Below, one piece after another: positions 1-6,722 of a DNA stretch of 10,000 nucleotides. The stretch covers positions 1 to 10,000 of the forward strand of contig JAPXFY010001481.1 in NCBI GenBank assembly GCA_030674185.1, read 5' to 3'. The first letter of the stretch is position 1, and every line of letters begins with the position of its first letter. Below the pieces are notes generated by a model. That model searched no databases. It saw only the letters and a list, made by a program, of their open reading frames with translations, and was not told where the DNA came from. The DNA comes from Monoplex corrugatus. Lineage: Eukaryota; Mollusca; Gastropoda; Littorinimorpha; Ranellidae. Made by a program: the position numbers and the translations under genes.

Positions 1-35
1 TCTGTCTCTCTGTTTGTCTGTCTGTCTGTCTGTCT

Positions 36-79
<44 letters not shown>
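1..79. repeat. Compound TCTG/TC/TG microsatellite
   Basis: The window opens inside a pyrimidine-rich simple repeat: TCTG units with interruptions, then an uninterrupted run of about 16 TC units from roughly 40 to 70, ending in a short TG run. It is cut by the window edge, so its full length is unknown. The same TCTG/TC composition recurs at 1905-2077 and about 2297-2311. Confidence 0.95.
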
Positions 80-856
80 ACAGTAGCTATTACCCAGCGA
101 ATACTTTTAACAAACAAAACATGGCGCTTTTTAAACAGTACTTTTGTTTCCTTAAGGCAGAGTTATCATTTGGACCAGTCGACGTGACGTAGAGGCTAAC
201 ACAACTGCCTACTGATGGACGAGCCACAGTTCAAGCTTCCGTCAGTCCCAAAATATTATTTCGGGATTTTTCAGACCAAATGGTACCTACCCAGATTTAA
301 GCATGCTATGAACTCGTTAGGAAGGCTGGATACTATACTGGCAATTCTCATTTATTCTATCTATACATGATAGAGAGTGTTGCTTTAAATTTTCTAACAC
401 CTCAGGTATCTGTATCTCTCAGGTTTTGATGACAGCAAGATATATGTCTAGAAAACAAGCGTTGAACAGAGCTCATTAATTTTACGCATAATCAGTCTGT
501 AAATAGAACTCCATGGCACCATCACTATCATCACCATTCTCACCAGGTGGCAAGACAGGACGTGTGGCCGACAGACACTCCGCTGACAACCAAACTCCAT
601 GGCTGCAGACAGGAGCTGGAAAAGACGGCTGGCTGCATTCATCGCCCGGACTCAGATGATTGTGTAGCAGCGTACGCCAAGAAGAAAAAGAAGAATCCTC
701 ATTCTCATCATCGTAACACTGTAAAAATTTGCCCCAGATTCCGTGGTCTTTTATTCCTTGCTCTTATGGTGATCTTATTTTCAGTGAGTTTTGAGATTTG
801 TGGGTTTGTGGAGAGAGAAATGAGCCACCTGGGGATAGTGATTTAAACAGAACAAA
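80..856. other. Unassigned DNA without a recognisable gene
   Basis: This stretch carries no gene or domain I recognise. The part from about 500 to 700 is richer in G and C than its surroundings and reads openly on the + strand (547-846, 99 codons), with a run of lysine codons near 676-695. The peptide matches no family I know, lacks a clear start context, and ends in low-complexity A-rich DNA. The short AAG-type run at about 677-695 resembles the 3' tail of a retroposon, but I cannot name one. Treated as non-coding, possibly an old repeat remnant. Confidence 0.5.
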
Positions 857-950
857 CATATAAATAAATAAACGAATAAATGAATAAATAGATAAATAGA
901 TAAATAGATAAATAAACAAATAAACACATAAATGAATATATAAATAAATT
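857..950. repeat. AAATA/ATAG-type AT-rich simple repeat
   Basis: About 94 bp of degenerate tetranucleotide repeat built of AAAT units with G and C variants (AATG, ATAG, AACA). Several neighbouring units share the ATAGATAA pattern, which shows local duplication. Reading frames across it on the minus strand give isoleucine/tyrosine/leucine-rich peptides that are artefacts of the repeat. Confidence 0.9.
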
Positions 951-1209
951 TCAAAGAAACTAGATAAAAACCAAAAAGCTGCGGTGAAGATACGTGCACC
1001 GAAAAACAAAAACAAAAAGGAAAAAAAAGAAGAAAAACAAACAAAAAAGATCGAACTGCTCTCGAGAGATACCCTATTAAACAGAAAAATGGCTGCGTTA
1101 TAACATTTCATATGTTCTATGTGACAAATCCTGTATGACTACTAATTGTGAAAAAAGTTATGAACATTTAAATATAATGGGGTGGGCTATATTTCTGAAA
1201 TGAATATTC

Positions 1210-1232
1210 ATTTGTAATGAAAAATTACAAAT
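1210..1232. repeat. 9-bp AT-rich inverted repeat
   Basis: ATTTGTAAT at 1210-1218 and ATTACAAAT at 1224-1232 are perfect reverse complements around a GAAAA loop. The stem is AT-rich and may be chance in such AT-rich DNA. No function is evident. Confidence 0.5.
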
Positions 1233-1698
1233 AAAAATATATCAAACTACGCGGAAAATGTTTTGACGATATTGATATGCCCATGTTCCTTTTTTTCCAA
1301 TTTGCTAAATATTCAAAACAATGGAGTAAAAAGGGGCAAACAAACAGACAGATAAACAAAAAATAATTTCAAACCAATCTAACAGTTTCTCTTATTATAT
1401 AAAAATCATGACAGAATAACCTGACTTTGTACTTCTCAAAGATTATTGTCACTTTGAATAAGTTTTGGTAAAAATAAAACTTGACATACACCGAGGAAAG
1501 CGGTGTAGGGGAAACACATTTTGAATATTATCAAACGTTCTTGAAAATAAGTGCTATTCATATACTTTGATCGGAAAGTGCTGATGTTAAGCAATATTTC
1601 AGTGCGAGCAACCTTGATCATAATGTCTCACCTTCCAAACTTACTCCACTCGCAATTCAAGACCCTACCAATGCATTGAATTTTGCACAAGCTCAAGG

Positions 1699-1725
1699 AG
1701 TCTGCCAGATAATTGCTGGCAGACT
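1699..1725. repeat. 10-bp perfect inverted repeat (hairpin)
   Basis: AGTCTGCCAG (1699-1708) and CTGGCAGACT (1716-1725) are exact reverse complements around a 7-base loop, ATAATTG. The stem is GC-richer than its surroundings. No T run follows and no gene ends nearby, so it is not an obvious terminator or histone-type stem-loop. It could be the core of a small palindromic repeat. Confidence 0.6.
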
Positions 1726-1904
1726 AAGGTGGAACGAATATTGAATTGTCTGAGAGCGACGAACCCTTCTTGAAGAAACACTTAACAAACTGCAGTTTAC
1801 ATATTTACTACTCTTATTGGGAGTCCTCAAGAATGGACATTATTGATTGAAAATTCGAACGCAAAGTTCACTCCACAAACAGCTGTGAATGTCTTGTTAT
1901 TGGG

Positions 1905-1910
1905 TTTCTC

Positions 1911-1941
<31 letters not shown>

Positions 1942-1942
1942 A

Positions 1943-1973
<31 letters not shown>

Positions 1974-1976
1974 GTC

Positions 1977-2007
<31 letters not shown>

Positions 2008-2160
2008 GTCTCTGTCTCTGTCTCTCTGTCTCTGTCTCTGTCTCTCTCTTTCTCTCTCTGTTTCTCTATCTCTCTTTCGCGCGCGCGCGCGAGAGAGAGA
2101 GAGACAGAGAGAGAGAGAGAACAAGATAGAGAGAGAGAGACAGAGACACAGACAGAGATG
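1905..2160. repeat. Pyrimidine-(CG)7-purine near-palindromic simple repeat
   Basis: A tract of about 170 bases of TCTG/TC repeats (1905-2077) leads into (CG)7 at 2078-2091. It is followed by the reverse-complement class of sequence, GA and GACA repeats (2092-2160). The two arms pair around the midpoint near 2084/2085 with scattered mismatches, for example at 2076/2093 and 2068/2101. Open frames run through it on both strands because serine/cysteine/leucine and arginine/glutamate/threonine codons contain no stops; they are not genes. Such DNA can adopt cruciform, Z-DNA (the CG core) and triplex forms, and is prone to assembly error. Confidence 0.9.
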
Positions 2161-2216
2161 TGCATGTATACGGACACACAAACGCACACACATACTCATG
2201 CAGACACACACAAGCA
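2161..2216. repeat. Degenerate CA-rich repeat
   Basis: Imperfect ACAC runs with interruptions (GCAT, ATAC, GCAG) continue from the GA tract. It appears to be a decayed part of the same simple-repeat cluster. Confidence 0.75.
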
Positions 2217-2311
2217 ACGGCAAGTTTGAAAAATGGCTTCTAGCCAATAACTTTTACCGTTGGAAAATAAAGCATCGTTGTCATTGTCATTTCTTTGTCT
2301 GTCTGTCTCTC
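2217..2311. other. Short unique island between microsatellites
   Basis: About 95 bp of non-repetitive DNA lies between two simple repeats. It contains an AATAAA at 2265-2270, then two copies of TTGTCA and a TTTCTTTG before TCTG repeats resume. This could be the 3' end of a short retroposon with a hexanucleotide-like tail, but it is too short to name. Confidence 0.3.
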
Positions 2312-2374
2312 TCACATACACACACACGCGCACTCACGCTAGCACTCACGCACACACACACACGCACGCACACG

Positions 2375-2457
<83 letters not shown>
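2312..2457. repeat. (CA)n microsatellite bordering LINE 5' truncation
   Basis: About 146 bp of CA repeat, interrupted by GC and CT units in its first half and nearly pure from about 2380. It stops at CACACACC, exactly where LINE-derived coding sequence begins. A second, shorter (AC)n begins exactly where that LINE ends (6626), so the LINE may have inserted into this repeat. Confidence 0.95.
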
Positions 2458-2458
<1 letters not shown>

Positions 2459-2952
2459 AAAGAAATTAAGATCAGGTCTGATACTGACTTTCCAAAACGA
2501 GCAAAAAACATTTCATCACAAATTACAGCCGCAACTTACATATCTGGACTGATCAAACAGTCCAACATAACAATGGATGAAATAGCCGAGAAACCAACGA
2601 TAACGCCTGTCCCTACATGGGAAATGCTAAAGGCCACATTTGATCTCGATTATGCAAAAGTTAAAAAAGATGATAATGTCAACATTACGCTATCCACAGC
2701 TTGTGAACACATCGATGAAAAGTACCGTACCCACCTCCACATTTTTACCGATGGGTCAGTCTTAGCAAACCAGAGCGCTGGAGCAGCCTTTTATGTTCCA
2801 AAATTTAACATTAAAAAGTCTTTTTTCTTTGGGGCAAATGTATCTATATATACAGCAGAATTGGTCGCTGTTGTTCAAGCGTTGCATTATTTAATAAGCC
2901 TTCGGCCTGTGTCATTCAAAGTAGTTCTCTTTGTTGATTCAAAATCTGTATT
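2458..2952 (+). pseudogene. LINE ORF2 fragment: linker and N-terminal RNase H
   Basis: The RNase H would remove the RNA strand of the cDNA hybrid during retrotransposition. The first 95 or so codons are a linker with tryptophan- and proline-containing sequence (VPTWEMLKATFDLDYAK) of the kind found between the reverse transcriptase and RNase H. RNase H begins at about 2740 with HIFTDGSV (first catalytic Asp, codon 2750-2752), then YTAELVAVVQAL (Glu, 2858-2860) and LFVDSKSV (second Asp, 2936-2938). All three early catalytic residues are kept. The frame is open at the left only because the CA repeat reads as Thr-His, so no start codon belongs to it. At 2945-2952 it meets the PLE target duplication and reads into PLE terminal repeat, reaching a stop at 2969-2971. 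It continues in frame at 5715. Confidence 0.85.
2945..2952. repeat. Target-site duplication of the PLE, left copy
   Basis: TCTGTATT immediately before the PLE matches TCTGTATT at 5715-5722 immediately after it. The first T of the right copy is also the last base of the terminal repeat, so the duplication is 7 or 8 bp. Removing one copy and the insert leaves the LINE reading frame continuous. Confidence 0.85.
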
Positions 2953-2961
2953 CTCTGATTC

Positions 2962-2999
2962 GATCTCGTGAACTGGGTTCATCCCATGTTCGCGAGATC
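2962..2999 (+). repeat. Long hairpin in left pseudo-LTR
   Basis: GATCTCGTGAAC (2962-2973) pairs with GTTCGCGAGATC (2988-2999), with one G-T wobble. Inside it TGGG (2974-2977) pairs with CCCA (2983-2986), leaving loop TTCAT and one bulged T at 2987. This is about 16 base pairs, far longer than expected by chance in such a short repeat. It sits about 10 bases from the 5' end of the element. A structured RNA or a protein-recognition role in reverse transcription is possible. Confidence 0.85.
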
Positions 3000-3030
3000 T
3001 GAGTAGAGATTCACGCAGACAGCATTAGAG

Positions 3031-3085
3031 CGCTGACGAAGATGGCGAGAACGCCATCGAAAGCTACGGAACTGTGAGTAGCGAT
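3031..3085 (+). ncRNA. Hammerhead-ribozyme-like motif, left copy
   Basis: CTGACGA (3033-3039) fits the hammerhead CUGANGA box. One A later, GATGGCG (3041-3047) pairs perfectly with CGCCATC (3052-3058) over an AGAA loop as stem II, directly followed by the GAAA box (3059-3062). GCTAC (3063-3067) and GTAGC (3078-3082) can form stem III. Type I hammerheads are known in PLE terminal repeats, and the spacing CTGANGA-A-stem-GAAA resembles those. Weak points are the extra A before stem II, the absence of the expected U after stem III, and only a partial stem I (ACAG at about 3019-3022 with CTGT at about 3092-3095). Self-cleavage is not shown; the copy may be degenerate. Confidence 0.6.
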
Positions 3086-3129
3086 TTTTACACTGTTGGG
3101 AGACCTTGTTCTTCAAAATTGGTAGCATT

Positions 3130-5588
3130 ATGTCTACCCCCCAACTGTTGAAACTTCCCCTACGTCTCATTCGCGATTACGATCGGACGATCATCACTAC
3201 CTTTCGTGAATCAGAGAAATTACACCGCTCCCTAGCGAAGTTCAGGAACCATCTACACTTCACACTGCACTGCAAACATCACGGCGTCTTTCCCACCAGC
3301 CTAAAAATCAAAACTTCGATGAAAGGAACAGCAGCAAATAATATCATCAATCAGGCACAACGAGCACTCATGAACGAACGCATCAAGCAAATCAACACCC
3401 GCATCACTTGTCTGGAAGGGAAAATCCAAGACCTCGAGGAAAGACTGAGCTCTAGCACACTACCAGATGCTATGCTCTCCGAAATCAAAGAGTGGCTAAA
3501 CAACACACGACGAATAGAATGGGACAAAGTACGCCAACGCCATCGAAAGAAATTCGAACTTCTAGCACCAAAAAACAACAGGAGACAACAGAATGACAAA
3601 AGCGAGATTACACCTGTACCGGAAGAAACAAAAAGAAAGACCAAAGAGAGGTGGGTGATCAATCTATCAGATCGCCAACTCACTAAACCAGAACAGGAAG
3701 TACTAGAGAAAGGACTAAATTTCGCCGTAGCCCCTAACAAGCTTCCAGTGGTAGACCTCATCACAAGCATTGAAACAGCTTGCAGGTATATTGGCCCTAA
3801 TTCAGAAGAAGCCACACACTTAAGATCAGACTGTGTCAGAATCATGAAACAGGCTAAACTACCGAAATCCAACTTAACACCGGACCAAAGACGGGCTCTG
3901 GCGGATTTAAAGAACGAACACGCCACGATGATCCTACCAGCTGACAAAGGTCGTGCCACAGTCATCATGCCTAGACCCATGTACTATGAGAAGGCAAGCA
4001 AACTTCTGGAAGATACTACAACATATGAACGCCTCAAGAAAGATCCTACTTCCAAGTTTTCCAACAAACTGAAAGACACACTGAAACGCCTGAAAGAGAC
4101 GGACCGCCTGTCATTAGAACAGTACAGGAAATTATACCCAACTGTGTCCGACGTCCCCAAGTTCTATGGTCTACCCAAAGTCCACAAGAAAGAAGTCCCC
4201 CTCCGTCCCATAGTCGCATCCAGAGGTTCCATCATGTATGAGACGGCTAGATTTGTGGCGGACATCCTATCACCTCTCGTAGGACACAGATCATCACATC
4301 CACAACAGTGCTGACCTAGTGGAAAAACTGAGTAACTACACCCTCGCTCATGATGAACTCCTTGTGTCATATGATGTCTCTGCCCTATTTACCAGCGTAC
4401 CAGTGAAAGAAAGCATAGAGATCATACGCCGAAGGTTACAAAACGACCAAACCCTCCACCAACGTACATCTCTCACAGTGGACGACGTATGTGAACTCTT
4501 GTCCTGCTGCCTCACCACCACCTACTTCACCTTCCAAGGTGAATTCTACCAACAAAAAGAAGGAGCAGCCATGGGCTCCCCAGTAAGCCCAATAGTAGCC
4601 AACCTGTTCATGGAGGATTTTGAAGAGAAAGCATTGGCTTCTTTCCACTCCCCACCACGATACTGGGGGCGCTACGTAGACGACACCATGACTATCCTCC
4701 CCCAGCAACTGGTCGAACAGTTCACAGAACATCTGAACAACCAACACCCAGCCATCAAATTCACGAGGGAAGTGGAACAGAACAACTCCATAGCCATGCT
4801 GGACACCCTCATCACCAGAACTGATGGCATTCTATCCTTCTCGGTCTACCGTAAACCAACTCATACGGACCAATATTTACAGTTCGACAGCCACCAGCCC
4901 CTTGAACACAAACTGGGAGTGATTCGAACCCTTACCCACAGAGCTAACACCATATGCAGTACCCAAGAGGCAAAAGACAAGGAGACAAACCACCTGAAAA
5001 AAGTGCTCACCATCTCGGGCTACAAAAAGTGGGCCTGGAACAGCCGGGAGGCAGGAAATCCAACACCGCATCCCAACAGCCAGTGAAACAACACCAGCGC
5101 AAGGGACACATCACCATCCCATACGTAGGAGGTGTGAGTGACGCTCTGTCCAGAAAGATCAGAAAACTGGGGGTGGCTGTACATTCCAAACCTTCCAACA
5201 CCATACGCAGCCAGCTGGTCACCCCAAGGACAAAACCAGCAAACTCGACAAAGCTGGCATTATATACAGAATAGACTGCCAGGACTGTAACCAACATTAT
5301 GTCGGTGAAACTGAACGCCCCCTTCAGAAGAGACTAACAGAACACAAGAGGGACTCTTCTCCAGTAGGAGCTCACCTACACGCCGAAAAACATCAATTCA
5401 GTGCGGACAATGTCAACATCCTGGACAGAGAAAATAAGTGGTTCCAGCGAGGAGTCAAGGAGGCCATCTACATCGCAGCCACCAACCCCCCGCTCAACAG
5501 GGACCGGGGCCGTTACACCCTGCCCCCGGTGTACCATTCTCTGATTCGATCTCGTGAACTGGGTTCATCCCATGTTCGCGAGATCTGA
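3130..5588 (+). pseudogene. PLE reverse transcriptase/GIY-YIG gene, frameshifted
   Basis: The product would copy PLE RNA into DNA and nick the target. ATG 3130 directly follows the terminal repeat. Segments: frame 1 to 4284 (N-terminal region with a coiled-coil-like stretch, then GLPKVHK and the LRPIVASRGS block); frame 2 from 4286 (SYDVSALFTSVP with the first catalytic Asp at 4373-4375, GSPVSPIVANLFMEDFE, YVDD at 4673-4684, FSVYRKPTHTDQYL); frame 1 from about 5055 to 5219 (HITIPYVGGVS linker); frame 3 from 5220 (GIIYRI at 5256-5273, a CxxC pair, YVGET at 5298-5312, KEAIYI, NPPLNRDRG). Breaks lie at 4285, about 5040-5060 and about 5220. Summed length is near 815 codons, normal for an endonuclease-bearing PLE, so no domain is missing. 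The stop at 5586-5588 lies inside the right terminal repeat. Catalytic residues of both enzymes are present. Confidence 0.93.
5548..5585 (+). repeat. Long hairpin in right pseudo-LTR
   Basis: Same hairpin as 2962-2999. In this copy it covers the last 12 to 13 sense codons, and the stop codon follows it directly at 5586-5588. The sequence is thus constrained both as RNA/DNA structure and as protein C-terminus. Confidence 0.85.
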
Positions 5589-5616
5589 GTAGAGATTCAC
5601 GCAGACAGCATTAGAG

Positions 5617-5671
5617 CGCTGACGAAGATGGCGAGAACGCCATCGAAAGCTACGGAACTGTGAGTAGCGAT
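5617..5671 (+). ncRNA. Hammerhead-ribozyme-like motif, right copy
   Basis: Exact copy of the motif at 3031-3085: CTGACGA box at 5619-5625, stem II 5627-5633 with 5638-5644, GAAA at 5645-5648, stem III GCTAC/GTAGC at 5649-5653 and 5664-5668. It lies downstream of the PLE stop codon, in what would be the 3' UTR. The same caveats apply. Confidence 0.6.
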
Positions 5672-5714
5672 TTTTACACTGTTGGGAGACCTTGTTCTTC
5701 AAAATTGGTAGCAT

Positions 5715-5722
5715 TCTGTATT
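5715..5722. repeat. Target-site duplication of the PLE, right copy
   Basis: TCTGTATT matches 2945-2952. The LINE reading frame resumes here: codons from 5715 read S-V-L-Y-A-L-Q-S-F, the expected continuation of the VDSKSV motif that ends at the left copy. Confidence 0.85.
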
Positions 5723-6347
5723 ATATGCCTTACAGTCTTTTGATACAGACACAAGACCTGACTTAATTATTGAGGCAAATCATCTAATACATTGTTTAAA
5801 GATAAATGGTTCGGAAATCAATTTATGCTGGGTGCCTTCTCATGTTGGTCTTCATGGCAACAACGTAGTTGACAGAGCAGCTAAATCTGGTGCCCTCCAT
5901 TCTGAAAATTCCATAGAATTACATGTTAACACCTCGGTAAATGAAGCTTACAACTCGCTAGAATTAGCATCATGGATTCGATTTCATGAACATTTAAAAG
6001 AAAAATTTGTGTATAGAAAAAGAATCAAACTTTCAGTTCAAAATATCTGTAAAAATTTGCAGTATTCCTCGTTATATCATTTGAGATTAATTGTTATGAC
6101 ATATTTTCGCATTCAACTGAACGCTTTGAAAACAAAATATTGTAACAACGTTTTATGTATTTGTGGCGAACAATTCACATTGTATCACTGTTTGTTTTAC
6201 TGCAGAAAGCTTCGTTCCTTTTTACCAAAGACGTTTACACAAGGAAACTATCTTGAAACGCATTTTAAAGAAGTAGTATCGGATCAAGTTTTGTTAGTTA
6301 AAATTTCAGAATCATTGGTTCACAGTCCTGTTAATGCGTTACTTTAA
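5715..6347 (+). pseudogene. LINE ORF2 fragment: C-terminal RNase H and zinc knuckle
   Basis: Continuation of the RNase H frame broken at 2952. It reads openly from 5715 through LCWVPSHVGLHGNNVVDRAA, the C-terminal RNase H signature with its His and the last catalytic Asp (5871-5873). Together with the left part all four catalytic acids survive. About 95 residues later comes a zinc-knuckle-like motif, CICGEQFTLYHCLFYC (6156-6203), typical of the C-terminus of LINEs of the R1/I/Jockey type. The stop is TAA at 6345-6347. There is no start codon of its own; the GTG at 5832 is simply valine in PSHVG context. Apart from the 5' truncation and the PLE, the sequence has no frameshift or internal stop, so it is a fairly young copy. 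Confidence 0.88.
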
Positions 6348-6625
6348 GATTATTATAATAATTATAATTATGATTATTTTTGTTTTGTTTTGTTTTTATG
6401 ACGATTTTTCTTTTACATTATTGATGTTAGCGTTGTTCTAGTTTCATTTTTCTGTTCATCCATATCCTATTTCTTAAGACCTTGCCGCTTCCTTTTAATT
6501 TTTTTTACGTCCCTTACTCTGTTCCCCTCTCCCCTCCACCCCCCCCCCCCCCTTATTTCATCCTCCATGCCATTTTTCCCCGTCTAATATCATAGTGAAA
6601 AGACGTTAAATCAAGCAACGAATGA
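6348..6625 (+). other. LINE 3' UTR
   Basis: This AT- and T-rich stretch after the ORF2 stop holds an ATT/ATA-rich beginning, a 14-base C run at 6539-6552, and an end reading GACGTTAAATCAAGCAACGA before AC repeats start. That ending with GTTAAATCAA is like the 3' ends of many invertebrate LINEs (from memory, unverified). There is no poly(A); the tail seems to be the short AATGA/AC sequence. Confidence 0.65.
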
Positions 6626-6640
6626 ACACACACACACACA
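6626..6640. repeat. (AC)n at the LINE 3' boundary
   Basis: About seven AC units follow directly after the LINE 3' end and then give way to ATACATAATATA. It mirrors the CA tract at the LINE's left border (2312-2457). Confidence 0.85.
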
Positions 6641-6649
6641 TACATAATA

Positions 6650-6722
6650 TATTTAATAATAATAATAATATATTTTATTTATATAGCGCAAAATCTTGAT
6701 AAAATCAAATCTAAGCGTTGAG
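6650..6722 (-). mobile_element. CR1/L2-type LINE 3' tail fragment
   Basis: Read on the minus strand this gives CGCTTAGATTTGATTTTATC, then a GCGCTATATAAATA block, then five or so TTA units. The 40-bp core (6678-6717) differs from the tail of the larger LINE (6952-6990) by one indel and three transitions. It is therefore a second 3' end of the same family, or of a SINE that borrows this tail. No ORF is attached; the insertion is severely 5' truncated or was split by satellite growth. Confidence 0.75.

Larger units (their letters stand above)
951..1904. other. AT-rich stretch without a recognisable gene
   Basis: I see no coding region with a recognisable domain here. It contains an A-rich low-complexity run at about 1003-1050 and short inverted repeats (listed separately at 1210-1232 and 1699-1725, plus a 7-bp AAGTTTT/AAAACTT pair near 1460-1482). 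The rest looks like ordinary unique or very old repeat DNA. Confidence 0.6.
2950..3129 (+). repeat. PLE left pseudo-LTR (180-bp direct repeat)
   Basis: Base by base this block is the same as 5536-5715 (offset 2586), 180 bp with no difference that I can find. The first three bases (ATT) at the left also belong to the target duplication, so the true unit is about 177 bp. It has no TG...CA ends and no primer-binding site follows, which separates it from retroviral-type LTRs. It contains a strong hairpin (2962-2999) and a hammerhead-like motif (about 3031-3085). The ATG of the PLE gene starts at the very next base, 3130, so this repeat is effectively its 5' leader and probably holds its promoter. 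Confidence 0.95.
2953..5714 (+). mobile_element. Penelope-like element with GIY-YIG endonuclease
   Basis: A full-length element of about 2.76 kb. It has long direct terminal repeats (pseudo-LTRs), one long reading frame coding for a Penelope-type N-terminal region, a reverse transcriptase and a C-terminal GIY-YIG endonuclease, and a short target duplication. PLEs are a retroelement order distinct from LTR and LINE elements; the endonuclease-bearing families carry such repeats, often with hammerhead ribozymes. The PLE interrupts the RNase H domain of a LINE in the same orientation. The reading frame has three frameshifts, so this copy cannot make an intact protein as sequenced, yet both terminal repeats are identical. 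I would place it in the Penelope/Poseidon/Neptune part of the group, without a firm family. Confidence 0.93.
5536..5715 (+). repeat. PLE right pseudo-LTR (180-bp direct repeat)
   Basis: Identical to 2950-3129. The last 17 or so codons of the PLE gene (from 5535, reading HSLIRSRELGSSHVREI) and its stop lie in this repeat. The same bases in the left copy are therefore non-coding leader, while here they are coding. Its final T is shared with the target duplication. Confidence 0.95.
2458..6625 (+). mobile_element. 5'-truncated RNase H LINE, split by a PLE
   Basis: This is the 3' portion of a non-LTR retrotransposon: a linker and RNase H-coding part at 2458-2952, the remaining RNase H and C-terminal zinc-knuckle part at 5715-6347, and a 3' UTR to about 6625. 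Only about 1.4 kb is LINE; 2953-5714 is a later Penelope-like insertion. No reverse transcriptase or endonuclease lies upstream, so the copy is 5' truncated, as is usual for target-primed reverse transcription. An RNase H followed by a CxC...H...C knuckle points to the I group (I, Nimb or Outcast type); the clade is inferred. (CA)n borders both ends. Confidence 0.8.

Noticed and set aside
180..245. tRNA-like or SINE promoter, from a GTTCAAGCTTCC string resembling a B box
   Set aside because: No matching A box at proper distance and no tRNA fold; the match is too short.
547..846. 99-codon + strand frame as a small gene
   Set aside because: No recognisable domain, no convincing start, and its end lies in unstructured AT-rich DNA; composition is better explained by an old repeat.
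1827..2511. Long open frames on both strands rich in serine/cysteine/leucine, arginine/glutamate/threonine, threonine-histidine or valine-cysteine
   Set aside because: They are translations of TCTG/GA/CA microsatellites, which lack stops in several frames. Only the part after 2458 has protein-family signal.
3351..3980. 209-codon minus-strand frame inside the PLE
   Set aside because: It lies opposite the well-supported PLE coding frame and its sequence shows no family features.
2950..5715. An LTR retrotransposon or retrovirus-like element bounded by the 180-bp repeats
   Set aside because: No TG...CA ends, no primer-binding site, no gag, protease or integrase; the RT motifs and GIY-YIG domain are Penelope-type.
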